A stretch of DNA of 64,000 bases from Opitutia bacterium (GTDB lineage: Bacteria; Verrucomicrobiota; Verrucomicrobiia; Opitutales; Opitutaceae), in assembly GCA_947472765.1 (NCBI GenBank), contig CANJCM010000001.1, forward strand, positions 62,001-126,000, given 5' to 3'. Below, one piece after another: positions 52,532 to 61,653 of the stretch. The stretch's first letter is position 1. Each line of letters begins with the position of its first letter. The notes below the pieces were generated by a model. It was given only the letters and a program-made list of their open reading frames with translations. It ran no database searches and was not told the origin of the DNA. The translations under genes were made by a program, and so were the position numbers.

Positions 52532-53551
52532 TCACGGGCCCGGCCTGGCCAGAACGCGCGAGGGTTCCTGATTCGGCTGCACCGCGGTCCACAAATCCGT
52601 CCGCGCCCCCGTCTCCGCCGCCGCCAGCGTCGCGAGGCCGTGCTGGTATTCCTCGTAACTGTGAGTCCAAGGCGCCCGGCCCTGAATGGCGTCAACGAAG
52701 GCCCCGATTTCGGCCGCATACGTCGCCTCGATCACCTGACCAAGGACCCCGTGTTGCTGCACCGTTTCCGGCGTGTTCGCACCGTGAAGGACAATTTCGC
52801 CGCGGTTGATGTCCCACACCACGGTGCCATTCGCGCCAAACGCCCAGCCGCGCCGGAAATCGTGCGGACAACCCATGGTGACAGTCACCTGCCCCGTGCC
52901 GCCGTGCTCGAGCTGCATCTGCAGACTCCAGGTGTCCTCGAAACTGCCCGGGCGCGGGTTGAACTGGTTGAAGCCACCCGCCACGCGCTTCGCCGGACCG
53001 AAGAGCCGGGCGAGCCAGGCAAGTTCGAAGGGCACCATCTCCCGCGCCGGAGCGGTGTCGCGATGCCGGCCGTAATACTCAATTCCCTCACCCGGGTGCC
53101 AGCCGTTCATCTCGCCCGCGAGGGTGAACTGATAACCGAGCAGCGGGCCGATCGTGGCCGGAACCACTTCGACCAGCGCCTTGAAAACCGGCAGAAACGA
53201 AAACGTCAGCGACGGCGCGCACACCAGATTCGGATGCTGCGCGGTTCGACTGGCGGCACCGTAACTCCAGATGTCGGCCTCGACGAAGTGGTGGATGCCC
53301 CGGTCCAGGGCAAGATCGACGAGCGGTCCCTTGGTCCCTGGCGGCGTGGAAATGACCAGGGCCTCCGGCGCCCAGTCGAGGGCGGCGGCCATGGTCGGAA
53401 ACGTGGCCACGCCGAAACGCGACTCCGCGGACTGGCGACGATCGGGCCGGCCATCAAACGCCCGGACCTCGACGTCCGGCCGGCGGGACAGATCCCGCAT
53501 CCGTCGCGAACCCATCGAGCCGCAACCCAGTTGGAGAATTCGACGCTTCAT
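52532..53551 (-). CDS. Gfo/Idh/MocA-family oxidoreductase
   Basis: A 339-residue NAD(P)-binding oxidoreductase. The Rossmann motif is LGCGSMGSRRM (8-18). In the second domain the usual EKP triplet is replaced by Glu91-Ala-Asp93 (FVEADIWS), so the catalytic lysine of the family is missing. Later motifs include WHPGEGIEYYGRHRDT. Substrates in this family are mostly sugars or cyclitols. It starts 6 bp after the aminotransferase stop, so translation is coupled. The reaction here may not be a standard dehydrogenation. Confidence 0.8.
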   Translation of the reverse strand: MKRRILQLGCGSMGSRRMRDLSRRPDVEVRAFDGRPDRRQSAESRFGVATFPTMAAALDWAPEALVISTPPGTKGPLVDLALDRGIHHFVEADIWSYGAASRTAQHPNLVCAPSLTFSFLPVFKALVEVVPATIGPLLGYQFTLAGEMNGWHPGEGIEYYGRHRDTAPAREMVPFELAWLARLFGPAKRVAGGFNQFNPRPGSFEDTWSLQMQLEHGGTGQVTVTMGCPHDFRRGWAFGANGTVVWDINRGEIVLHGANTPETVQQHGVLGQVIEATYAAEIGAFVDAIQGRAPWTHSYEEYQHGLATLAAAETGARTDLWTAVQPNQEPSRVLARPGP

Positions 53552-53557
53552 GGTTAA

Positions 53558-54907
53558 TCAGGTGAGACGGGCGAAGCCGCTCTGCGCGACCGGGCCGCGG
53601 AGGGCCGTGAGCACCGTGCCGCGATCGAGGTGCTGGCGGATCACCCCAAAGACCTCTTCGACCGCGCCAAGGTAGCGGGCGATGAGATCGGGCTTGTGGG
53701 CATAGGTGGGATAAAATCCGGCGGCCGCGAGATAGCCGCGGTCCAACATTTCCTGGGTGAAGAGCGTCATGACCGCCCGGCTGAGTTCGCCCGCATCGAA
53801 GCTGAGGATACAGAGCGCAGGGATGCCGATGACCTTCGCGGGTGCACCGGTGCGGGCCGCGGCGGCTGCCCAGCCGGTGCGAACGAGCGTTCCGATTTCG
53901 CCGACGTGCTTCGCCACGTCGAGCTGCTGGAGCCGCGCGAGCGTCGCCACCGCCGCCGTCGGCCCCACGGCCTCCGTCCAATAGGTGCTGCTGATGAACG
54001 TGGCCTGCGCCGAGTCCATCACCGCGTCTCGGCCGATGATGGCGGACATCGGGAAGCCGTTCGAAAGCGCCTTCGCGAAGACGGCGATGTCGGGATTGAC
54101 GCCCATCGTGAGGTGCATGCCGCCGAAGTTACTCCGCCACCCGGCGGTGATTTCGTCGAAGATCAGGATCGCGCCCGTCTCGTCCGCCAGAGCACGAACC
54201 CGCTCGAGAAATCCATTCGTCGGCGCGTCGTAGCGCCGCGGTTCCATCACGATGGCGGCGAGTTCCGAGCGGTGGGCCGCGACGATCTTTTCCAGTTCCT
54301 CGATGTGGTTGAAGCGGAAAGGAAGGGCACTCCCGAGCAGCGCGCGCGGCACGCCACTGGGATCGAGCCCGGGCAACAGGTGCCCGTTGAGCGCATCAGT
54401 CTGCCCAAGGTTGGCGGCAAGATACCAGTCGCTCCAGCCATGGTACCCGCAGAAGGCCACCACGCCGCGTCGCGTATGCGCCCGCGCAATGCGGACAGCA
54501 ATCGACATGGCTTCGCCGCCGGTGCGGGCATAGCGCACCTTCGAGGCCCAGGGATGGATCGCGCAGAGTTGATCCGCGAGGTCGACCTCGGCCGGACAAT
54601 TCAGCGTACACATGCTGCCGCGGCTGATGACGTCGGTGACGGCGGCGTTGACCACTGGATCCGCGTAGCCGAGCAGGCAGGTGCCGATGCCATTTGAGGT
54701 GAAGTCGGCGTAAGGGCGATCGTCGAGGTCCCACACGGTGCAGCCCTCGGCTTTGCGGTAATAGGCGGGCCAGCCGCCGGGAAGATATTGCTCCGGGCGC
54801 TTGCCGAGGAGCTGGGCGCCACCGGGAATCCGGCGGCGGGCGCGCTGGTAAAGTTGCTGGCCTGTGCCGGCGGCGGGAGCCGGGTCGCGCGAAGAAGTGG
54901 GATTCAT
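53558..54907 (-). CDS. Class III PLP-dependent aminotransferase (glutamate-1-semialdehyde aminomutase-like)
   Basis: A 449-residue class III aminotransferase. The PLP-binding lysine is Lys279 (VFAKALSNGFPMS), the pyridine-nitrogen aspartate is Asp251 (LIFDEITAGWR) and YHGWSDWY supplies the ring-stacking aromatic. The overall sequence is closest to the glutamate-1-semialdehyde 2,1-aminomutase-like branch, but its operon (symporter, oxidoreductase, amidohydrolase) argues for a catabolic amino-sugar or amino-acid substrate rather than haem synthesis. The stop of the symporter gene is 9 bp before its start. Confidence 0.85.
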   Translation of the reverse strand: MNPTSSRDPAPAAGTGQQLYQRARRRIPGGAQLLGKRPEQYLPGGWPAYYRKAEGCTVWDLDDRPYADFTSNGIGTCLLGYADPVVNAAVTDVISRGSMCTLNCPAEVDLADQLCAIHPWASKVRYARTGGEAMSIAVRIARAHTRRGVVAFCGYHGWSDWYLAANLGQTDALNGHLLPGLDPSGVPRALLGSALPFRFNHIEELEKIVAAHRSELAAIVMEPRRYDAPTNGFLERVRALADETGAILIFDEITAGWRSNFGGMHLTMGVNPDIAVFAKALSNGFPMSAIIGRDAVMDSAQATFISSTYWTEAVGPTAAVATLARLQQLDVAKHVGEIGTLVRTGWAAAAARTGAPAKVIGIPALCILSFDAGELSRAVMTLFTQEMLDRGYLAAAGFYPTYAHKPDLIARYLGAVEEVFGVIRQHLDRGTVLTALRGPVAQSGFARLT

Positions 54908-54916
54908 GGAGAAACG

Positions 54917-56521
54917 TTAGCGGGCGTAAGAAAGCAGCAGCGAACAACCGGCGGCGAGCGGCACCAGCGCGGCAACCGTGTAGCCGAGCAGGGCGAAGGC
55001 GGATTTCCCGCGAGTGTTCCAAGTGCTGAAGTAAACGCCGGTGCTCAAGCTCACGGCCATGGAGATGGGCGCGATCCAGAGGAACGTCACCGGCGGCGTG
55101 CCGGTCAGCACATCCCAGTACGCGACAATGATCGCGGCGGTCGTGCTGTAGGTCGCCCCGATCAGGGCGCCGAACGGCGTCGACTTGGGGACGAAGAACG
55201 CGAGGAAGAAGATCCCGAAAAGCGGACACGTGAGCAAATTCACCGTCTTGCCGGCGACTTCGAAGATATTGCCGCGCACGAGGCCGATGCCGATGGTGCC
55301 GACGACGACCAGTCCGCCGATGGCGAGCGCCAGCCAGCGGGTCAGCCGCAGTCGCTGCGCCTCGGTCGATGGCGCCAATGACGGTGAGTTTTCGATGAAG
55401 TCCTTCGAAAGGATGGCGATCAACGAATTGATGCCGGCGCTCAAGCACGACATCGCTGCGGCGAGCAGGCTCGCCACCACGAGACCGGCGACTCCCGCGG
55501 GCAGGAACTGCGTGATATAGAGCGGGAAGAAGGCGTCACCGTTGCGCTCCAAGGTCAGCCCGGCCGGGATGGACTGTGGATGCAGCCGGTAGAATCCCAT
55601 CAACGAGGCCCCGACCAGCCCAAGGATGAACGTCACGATCACGACGGCGATGCCGTTGAGAATCAGCGCGCGCCGCGCGGCGGGGGCGTCACGCGTCGTG
55701 AGGAAACGCTGCACGGCGGCCTGGTCGGATCCGATCTGTGCAATCGTGGCGACCGAGTAGTAAATCAGGGTGCCGAACACGGTGACGCGGACGTGCGGAT
55801 CGAGGCTGAAGAACGGCTGCGGCGCCCAATGCGGCTCCCAGCGTGCCGGCCACCAGGCACCGAAACCGCCCAGCTTCCACGTAATCGTGGCGATGGTCAG
55901 CAGCGCGCCGACGACCAGCAGGCAGAACTGCACCGCCTCCGTAATCATGACAGTCTTGATGCCGCCGAAGAGCGTGTAGGTCGTCGTCACGATTCCAATG
56001 GCGATGGAAATAAACGGCGCCCAGCGCGGGTCGCAGCCGGTGACGTAGACCAGCACCTTCGCCGCCGTGAAGAGGATGAGCGCCATCCAGACCAGTCGGG
56101 TGACCATGTAGGCCAGCGAACCGGTACGCCGCACGGCCAGCCCCAGCCGCGCCTCGAGCAGTTCGTAGACGCTCGTGATCGGGAGCCGCATGAAAACGGG
56201 AATCATGCCCCAGCCCACGACCAGAAGCACAAAGGGCAGCGAAATCAGGTTGGCCAGATAGACCAGAACCGGGCCGTTCTGCACATACTCTCCCGGGGTG
56301 CCGATGTAGGTGATGATGCTCGTCAGCGCGGTGAACATCGAGATGCCCGCGAGCAGCGGCGACGTGCGCCGGTTGCCGACGAAGAACTCCTCGGTCGTTC
56401 CCGACTGCCGGCTGTAGAAATAAAAACCGATTCCCAGGAGGGCTCCGGCGTAAACGACGAGCACGACCCAATCGAGTGCCGCAAACGCCAGCGGAAAAGT
56501 TAGGGGTAGGTCGGCGACCAT
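54917..56521 (-). CDS. Sodium:solute symporter (SSS family), first copy
   Basis: A 534-residue transporter with about 13-14 membrane segments, from the SSS family. The start at 56521 gives MVADLPLTFPLAFAALDWVV. The stretch TTEEFFVGNRRTSPLLAGIS is the family core; IGTPGEYVQNGP and QIGSDQAAVQRFLTTRD follow. It heads the minus-strand operon and imports the pathway substrate with Na+. It is clearly paralogous to the second symporter at 58784-60394. Confidence 0.9.
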   Translation of the reverse strand: MVADLPLTFPLAFAALDWVVLVVYAGALLGIGFYFYSRQSGTTEEFFVGNRRTSPLLAGISMFTALTSIITYIGTPGEYVQNGPVLVYLANLISLPFVLLVVGWGMIPVFMRLPITSVYELLEARLGLAVRRTGSLAYMVTRLVWMALILFTAAKVLVYVTGCDPRWAPFISIAIGIVTTTYTLFGGIKTVMITEAVQFCLLVVGALLTIATITWKLGGFGAWWPARWEPHWAPQPFFSLDPHVRVTVFGTLIYYSVATIAQIGSDQAAVQRFLTTRDAPAARRALILNGIAVVIVTFILGLVGASLMGFYRLHPQSIPAGLTLERNGDAFFPLYITQFLPAGVAGLVVASLLAAAMSCLSAGINSLIAILSKDFIENSPSLAPSTEAQRLRLTRWLALAIGGLVVVGTIGIGLVRGNIFEVAGKTVNLLTCPLFGIFFLAFFVPKSTPFGALIGATYSTTAAIIVAYWDVLTGTPPVTFLWIAPISMAVSLSTGVYFSTWNTRGKSAFALLGYTVAALVPLAAGCSLLLSYAR

Positions 56522-56717
56522 CGGATTGCTCCAGTGCCGTCGTTGACGCGGCAGAACCCAGAGCCAGTCAAACAAAATGCCGGAAGCGGACCGCCGGGAT
56601 CCGCGGCGTGGCGAGGGCTGCCGAGTGAAGCGGACCGCCGCGGAGGGAAGCTGTCACTTTATTTGTCAGCAGATGGTTCCTTTTTGAAACGAGACCGCTC
56701 GGCATCTTGGATCACGA
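56522..56717. other. Divergent promoter region of the catabolic locus
   Basis: This 196-bp gap separates the two divergent gene sets and must hold both promoters. An AT-richer stretch at about 56655-56695 (ctgtcactttatttgtcag, then gttcctttttg) stands out from the GC-rich surroundings. I do not see a convincing operator palindrome. Confidence 0.4.
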
Positions 56718-57689
56718 ATGAAATCACTCCGTCTCGAACGAGATTCCGTGTGGTCCGCCACGCCCACTCCCTTCACGGCCGACGGTCGTGTGGATGTTGC
56801 CTCGGTGCACCGGATGATCGCCCATCATGTCGACCTCGGCGTTTCCGGCATCATGCTCGCCGGCACCTGTGGCGAGGGCCCGTGGCTCCGCGACAGCGAT
56901 CGCGAGACGCTGGCCAAGGCCGCGGTCGAGGCGGGTCGGGGCAAGCTGACGATTGCGATGCAGGTCTCGGACAACTCATGGGGCCGCGTGCTCGACAACG
57001 TCGACCGCGCCGCGTCCTGGGGTGTTGAGCTGGCCGTCGTGGCCGCGCCTTCCTTCTTCATCAACGGCACCACCAAGCGCCTCGTCTCGCATTACGTCGA
57101 GGTCGCGCGCCGCAGCTCCCTCCCGGTCGGCCTTTACGATCGCGGCACGCACAGCCCTTACGTCGTGCCGGAGTCGCACATGCCGGAAATTCTCGCCGAG
57201 CCGAACATCGTGGTGGTCAAGGACAGCGCCCAGCAGGAAAGCCGGCGCAAGGTCTACGTCGCCGCGCGGGATGCCCGTCCCAGCCTCAAGATTTTCTCCG
57301 GCTCGGAGTTCGACGTCGATGAGTTCATTGCCGCCGGTTACGACGGCGTGCTGCTCGGCGGTGGCATCTTCAATGCCGTCATGGCCCGCGAGATTATCTC
57401 GGCGGTCCGCGCCGGCGACCTCGCCCGCGGCAAGGCTGCCCAGGCCCGCATGAACGACCTCATGTACCGCGTCTATGGCGGCACCAAGATCGAGTGCTGG
57501 ATGACCGGCTTGAAGGAACTGCTCGTGCAACTTGGCGTCTTCTCGACGAACAAGAATCTCCTCGATTATCCGCTGACGCCGCAGTGCCTCGCGGAGATCA
57601 AGGGGGCGGTCACTGGCACCGATGGGCTCGGTTACCGCCAGGAGATGCTCGTCTCCAAGCGGAGCTTCACTCCTCTGGTGGCGGCCTGA
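56718..57689 (+). CDS. Dihydrodipicolinate synthase/N-acetylneuraminate lyase family aldolase
   Basis: A 323-residue TIM-barrel class I aldolase of the DapA/NanA family. The Schiff base lysine is Lys168 (IVVVKDSAQQ), the catalytic tyrosine Tyr140 (VGLYDRG), and the substrate carboxylate loop GTCGEGPW is at 49-56. Members form or cleave 2-keto acids and pyruvate plus an aldehyde: sialic acid, keto-deoxy-gluconate and others. The absence of lysine genes and the presence of symporters and sialidase-like proteins support a catabolic role. It is the first gene of the plus-strand set; the next starts 6 bp after the stop. Confidence 0.85.
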   Translation: MKSLRLERDSVWSATPTPFTADGRVDVASVHRMIAHHVDLGVSGIMLAGTCGEGPWLRDSDRETLAKAAVEAGRGKLTIAMQVSDNSWGRVLDNVDRAASWGVELAVVAAPSFFINGTTKRLVSHYVEVARRSSLPVGLYDRGTHSPYVVPESHMPEILAEPNIVVVKDSAQQESRRKVYVAARDARPSLKIFSGSEFDVDEFIAAGYDGVLLGGGIFNAVMAREIISAVRAGDLARGKAAQARMNDLMYRVYGGTKIECWMTGLKELLVQLGVFSTNKNLLDYPLTPQCLAEIKGAVTGTDGLGYRQEMLVSKRSFTPLVAA

Positions 57690-57695
57690 ACGCCG

Positions 57696-58715
57696 ATGCC
57701 GCGCCGTCCGCAGGTCGTTAACGTCGACTGCAATTTCGCCTACGACACCGAACGCCGCCAAATCGAGGCGGCCGGTGGGGAACTCGTATTGCAGCGGGCC
57801 AAGACCGAGGACGAAATCATCGCCACCTGCGCGGAGGCGACGGTGGTCCTCCTCGAGTTTCCGAACACGCCGTTCACGCCGCGCGTGATCGCCGCCCTGC
57901 CGGAGTGTCGCGCCATTATTCGTTATGGTGTCGGCATCGAGAGCGTCGATCAGCCCGAAGCCACCCGGCGCGGGGTCGTCGTGGCCAACACGGCCGACTT
58001 CTGCACCGAGGAGGTTTCCGACCACGCCGCCGCGCTGCTGCTCGCGAGTGCCCGCCGCATTGCGTGGTTCGATCGCAAGGTGCGTTCCGGCAGTTGGAAC
58101 GACTTCAAGATTACGCCTCCGCTCCGCCGCGTAAGCGCCATGACCCTTGGCCTCGTCGGCTGGGGTCGCATCGCGCAGGCCGTCGCCCGCAAGATGCAGG
58201 GCTTCGGCATGAGGATTCTCGCCACGGATCCGTTCGTCCGCTCGCTGCCCCCCGGCTCGACCGTCGAACTGGTCAGCATGGAGCGACTGCTGGCGGAGTC
58301 GGATTTGGTTTCGCTGCATGTGCCACTGGCGGCCGAGACCAAGCACCTGATTGGCGACGCGGCGCTGCGCCTGATGAAGCCGACCGCTTTCCTGGTGAAC
58401 ACGAGCCGCGGCGGCGTGGTGGACCAGGCGGCACTCGTGCGCGCGCTGCAGGAGAACCGGATCGGCGGCGCTTCCCTGGACGTTTTCGAAGAGGAGCCGT
58501 TGCCCGCCGCGAGTCCCCTGCGGAATCTCGAGCAGGTGACAATGACGCCGCATTACGCCGCCTCCTCGCAGGATTCGATGGCGCACCTTCACCGCACCGT
58601 CGCTGACTCCATCGAGGCCGTGTTGCGCGGCTACTGGCCGCCCTTCCCCGTCAACCCCGGGGTGATTCCGCGCTCGCCCCTTCGCCCCTGGTCTGAATTT
58701 CGCCGGCTTGGTTGA
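57696..58715 (+). CDS. D-isomer-specific 2-hydroxyacid dehydrogenase
   Basis: A 339-residue NAD-dependent dehydrogenase of the D-2-hydroxyacid/phosphoglycerate dehydrogenase family. The NAD motif is LGLVGWGRIAQAVA; the catalytic Arg lies in VNTSRGGVVDQ, Glu in DVFEEEPLP and His in TMTPHYAASS. It probably interconverts a 2-keto acid and a 2-hydroxy acid within the pathway. It is 6 bp after the aldolase gene. Confidence 0.85.
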   Translation: MPRRPQVVNVDCNFAYDTERRQIEAAGGELVLQRAKTEDEIIATCAEATVVLLEFPNTPFTPRVIAALPECRAIIRYGVGIESVDQPEATRRGVVVANTADFCTEEVSDHAAALLLASARRIAWFDRKVRSGSWNDFKITPPLRRVSAMTLGLVGWGRIAQAVARKMQGFGMRILATDPFVRSLPPGSTVELVSMERLLAESDLVSLHVPLAAETKHLIGDAALRLMKPTAFLVNTSRGGVVDQAALVRALQENRIGGASLDVFEEEPLPAASPLRNLEQVTMTPHYAASSQDSMAHLHRTVADSIEAVLRGYWPPFPVNPGVIPRSPLRPWSEFRRLG

Positions 58716-58783
58716 GGCGCCAGACGCCTGACCGGCCTTCTTCCTCGTCTCCGCGTGGTGCCCGGCTCGTCCGTGCTTCCGAA

Positions 58784-60394
58784 ATGATTTCATTCCTAGC
58801 TGCCGTCGCTGTCCCGGCGACCCAACACCGCTTTGGGTCGCTCGATCTCGTCATCGTCGTTTTCTGCGCCTTCATGCTGCTCGGCGTCGGGCTCTTCTTT
58901 GCGCGACGCCAGAAAACGACCGAGCAGTACTTCGTCGCGGGGCGGAACCGCCATCCGGTCGTCGCTGGCATTTCCCTCTTTGCCGCGCTCTTCACGATTA
59001 TCGCCTACATCGGCGTGCCGGGCGAAATCGTGCAGAATGGGCCGATGCTCGTCCTGGGCTCGGTCTGCGCGCTGCCCTTCAGCTACTTCATCATCACCCG
59101 CTTCCTGATTCCGTCGTTCATGCGGATTCCGATCACGAGCGGCTATGAACTGCTCGAGACGCGGCTGGGACGGCCGGTGCGGCTGACCGCCTCGATCACC
59201 TTCATCTGCGTCCGCCTCGTCTGGATGGCCCTGGTGATCTACGCGGCCTCCGGCGTGCTGGTCAACGTGACCGGCTGCGACCGGCAGTGGCTGCCGCTGA
59301 TTGCCGCCGCCATCGGCGCCATCGCGACTTTCTACACTCTCGCGGGCGGCATCGAGGCAGTCATGACCACAGCGCTAATCCAGTTCGCGCTGCTGTTCCT
59401 CGGGGCGGCGCTCACGGTGGGGTTGATCAGCCTCTACGTCGGCGGAATCCGCCCGTGGTGGCCGGATGTGCGTCCGTCGCATTGGATGCCGCAACCGTTC
59501 TTCAGCACCGATCCGGCGGTCCGGCTGACGGCGGTTGGTACGTTCCTTTCCTACTTCATCTCGACTGTATGCGCCGGTGGCTCCGACCAGGTCGCGATTC
59601 AGCGCTATCTCACCACGCGCAACGTCGCCGAAGCGCGGCGCGCGGTCATGTTCGGGCACATCACGACGGGGGTGATCCTCCTCACGCTCGGTTGCGTCGG
59701 CACCGCCCTTCTCGGCTACTTCCGTCTCAATCCGGACCAGCTTCCCGCCGGCATCAATCTCGCCCGCGGCGGCGACGCGCTCTTCCCCTACTTCCTCAGC
59801 CACGGGCTGCCCGCCGGCATTTCCGGACTCGTCGTGGCCGGCCTGTTGACCTCCGCCGTCTCCGGGGTGGCGCCCGGAATCAATTCCATCATCGCCGTCC
59901 TGAATCAGGAAATTATCGAACCCCGCGTCCGCAAGGGCACAACCGCCGAGGGCTCGAAGATGAAGATTGCCCGGCTGCTTTCGCTGTTGATTGGAGCGAT
60001 GATCACGGGAGGCAGCCTGCTGATGAGCCTCGTCGCCGGAAATCTGGTCGAGGTATCGAGCAAGACGGTGAACGTATTTTTCTACCCGATGTTCGGGTTC
60101 TTCTTCCTCGCCCTGTTCGTTCGCTTTGCCAACGGCACCGGCGCCATTCTCGGCGCACTCTACGGGCTCACCACCGCGCTGGTGGTTGGCTACTGGGATG
60201 CGTTGACGGGCATGCCGCGGGTGAGCTTCCAGTGGATCGGTCCCGCCTCGCTCGTCGCGTCCCTGACGGCGGGCTGCCTCTTCAGCCTGCTGCCGCTCAA
60301 AGGAAGCCCGGCGGCCGTGGCATGGAGTGTCCGCATCGGCGCGGTGCTCGCGCTGGCTTTTGCGGTGTCACGGGTGGTCGCTCTGCATCCCTGA
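58784..60394 (+). CDS. Sodium:solute symporter (SSS family), second copy
   Basis: A 536-residue SSS transporter. The start at 58784 (MISFLAAVAVP) is preferred over a TTG further up that overlaps the previous gene. Core segments TTEQYFVAGRNRHPVVAG, IGVPGEIVQNGP and CAGGSDQVAIQRYLTTRN closely parallel the first symporter, so the two are paralogs, perhaps with different sugars. The upstream dehydrogenase ends 68 bp before. It converges on the sialidase-like genes. Confidence 0.9.
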   Translation: MISFLAAVAVPATQHRFGSLDLVIVVFCAFMLLGVGLFFARRQKTTEQYFVAGRNRHPVVAGISLFAALFTIIAYIGVPGEIVQNGPMLVLGSVCALPFSYFIITRFLIPSFMRIPITSGYELLETRLGRPVRLTASITFICVRLVWMALVIYAASGVLVNVTGCDRQWLPLIAAAIGAIATFYTLAGGIEAVMTTALIQFALLFLGAALTVGLISLYVGGIRPWWPDVRPSHWMPQPFFSTDPAVRLTAVGTFLSYFISTVCAGGSDQVAIQRYLTTRNVAEARRAVMFGHITTGVILLTLGCVGTALLGYFRLNPDQLPAGINLARGGDALFPYFLSHGLPAGISGLVVAGLLTSAVSGVAPGINSIIAVLNQEIIEPRVRKGTTAEGSKMKIARLLSLLIGAMITGGSLLMSLVAGNLVEVSSKTVNVFFYPMFGFFFLALFVRFANGTGAILGALYGLTTALVVGYWDALTGMPRVSFQWIGPASLVASLTAGCLFSLLPLKGSPAAVAWSVRIGAVLALAFAVSRVVALHP

Positions 60395-60414
60395 CCGGAG
60401 CCGGCGCAGCCGGC

Positions 60415-60476
60415 TGGGCGTGGACGAGCCACGCCCCTGCAAGCGGTTCGTAGGGGCGCGCCTCGTGCGCGCCCGA
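60415..60476. repeat. REP doublet, family A
   Basis: The left arm (60415-60444, minus) is of the TGG/CCA type with GCAG at the foot. The right arm (60445-60476, plus) is of the CGC/GCG type with GTAG. Both loops are CTCGT. It lies between the convergent symporter and sialidase genes. Confidence 0.85.
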
Positions 60477-60495
60477 AAAGTCTTGCCGCTAAACC

Positions 60496-61653
60496 TCAAC
60501 CAGCCGGGGGCGGCTTGAGCCAGGTCCACGGAACCAGACGAATCCGCAGCCGGGACAGATGCGGCAGCGTTCCATTGCTGGCACAGTAGGCCAGCAGCAT
60601 GCCGTCCTTGGTGAAGTGCATCGCGGTGTAACAGTACCAGCCGGTCGGATCGTCCTCGAGCAACTGTCGGGTCGGCCAGGTTTCGCCGCCGTCGGTCGAA
60701 TAGGCGACGACGAGCGGCGTGCGCTTCCTGGGCTGAAAGGTGAACCGCCCGGAGTGGTCGTTATAGACCGCCAGCAGCGTCGAGGAATCGGGGAGACGTT
60801 TGATGCTCGCCGGAGACTCCGGGGAACGCAGCACGGTCGGTTCCGGACGACTCCAGTTGACGCCGCGATCCTGCGAGCGGAACCCGTAATGCGTGCCGAG
60901 ATCCGTGCGAGACCAGGAGAACAACGATCCGTCCTTCAGTTCGACCACGCCCGGCTCCTGCAATCCGGACTTCGTCGCCACCGGCGAAGCCCACCAGGTC
61001 GCAGACTCGTTCCAGGTCGCCCCGTCGTCGTCCGAGTAGTACCAGAGGATGATCGCCCGCGAATCCCACGAGGCCTGTTCGTCCGTCGTCCCGGTTGAGC
61101 GATAATAACTCACCGGCAGGATCAACCGGCCGCTGCTGAGTTGCACGGCACGGTCGTTGTTCAACTCGAAGTAGCCGGGAGCCTGGACCACCAGCTTCGC
61201 GGGTCCCCACGAGGCGCCCTCGTCATTGGAGATTCGGATGTAGGGACGGCAATCGAGCCAGCCATTCTTCTTCGCGAGGTAGAACATCGCGATCTTGCCG
61301 CTCGCGAGTCGCAGGAGGGAAACGCTCATCAGGTTCCGGTTGTCGCCGGTCGGCACCACGATCTCCGGCGCACTCCAGGTGCGGCCGCCGTCGTCCGAAT
61401 ACATCTTCGCCACCGCCGACGGGCTGTCGTCGTGACCGCCGCCATAAAATTGAGAATAGCAGAAGAGGATTCGCCCGGACTTCAGCGTGACAAACGAGCC
61501 TTCCGAACTGCGCGGATGCGCGGCGCTCGGCTCGAAGTCGACAGGAGCCGGCAGCCCGGACTGGGCGCGCCCCAGGCCGGTGACCAAAGGGAAAACAGCC
61601 AGCAGCAACGCCAGCCGGGAAAGGGAGAACCAGTTATTCGCGGGCACGCACAT
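60496..61653 (-). CDS. Secreted sialidase-like BNR propeller protein, copy 1
   Basis: A 385-residue exported protein with a signal peptide (LSRLALLLAVFPLVTGLGRA). Five Asp boxes are seen: SDDGGRTW (86-93), SNDEGASW (142-149), SDDDGATW (207-214), SQDRGVNW (260-267) and STDGGETW (319-326), the mark of a six-bladed sialidase propeller. Candidate catalytic residues are Glu234 (QEPG) and Tyr341; no classical FRIP motif is present. It overlaps the end of the second copy by 20 bp. It may hydrolyse sialic acid or another acidic sugar; the substrate is unknown. Confidence 0.8.
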   Translation of the reverse strand: MCVPANNWFSLSRLALLLAVFPLVTGLGRAQSGLPAPVDFEPSAAHPRSSEGSFVTLKSGRILFCYSQFYGGGHDDSPSAVAKMYSDDGGRTWSAPEIVVPTGDNRNLMSVSLLRLASGKIAMFYLAKKNGWLDCRPYIRISNDEGASWGPAKLVVQAPGYFELNNDRAVQLSSGRLILPVSYYRSTGTTDEQASWDSRAIILWYYSDDDGATWNESATWWASPVATKSGLQEPGVVELKDGSLFSWSRTDLGTHYGFRSQDRGVNWSRPEPTVLRSPESPASIKRLPDSSTLLAVYNDHSGRFTFQPRKRTPLVVAYSTDGGETWPTRQLLEDDPTGWYCYTAMHFTKDGMLLAYCASNGTLPHLSRLRIRLVPWTWLKPPPAG

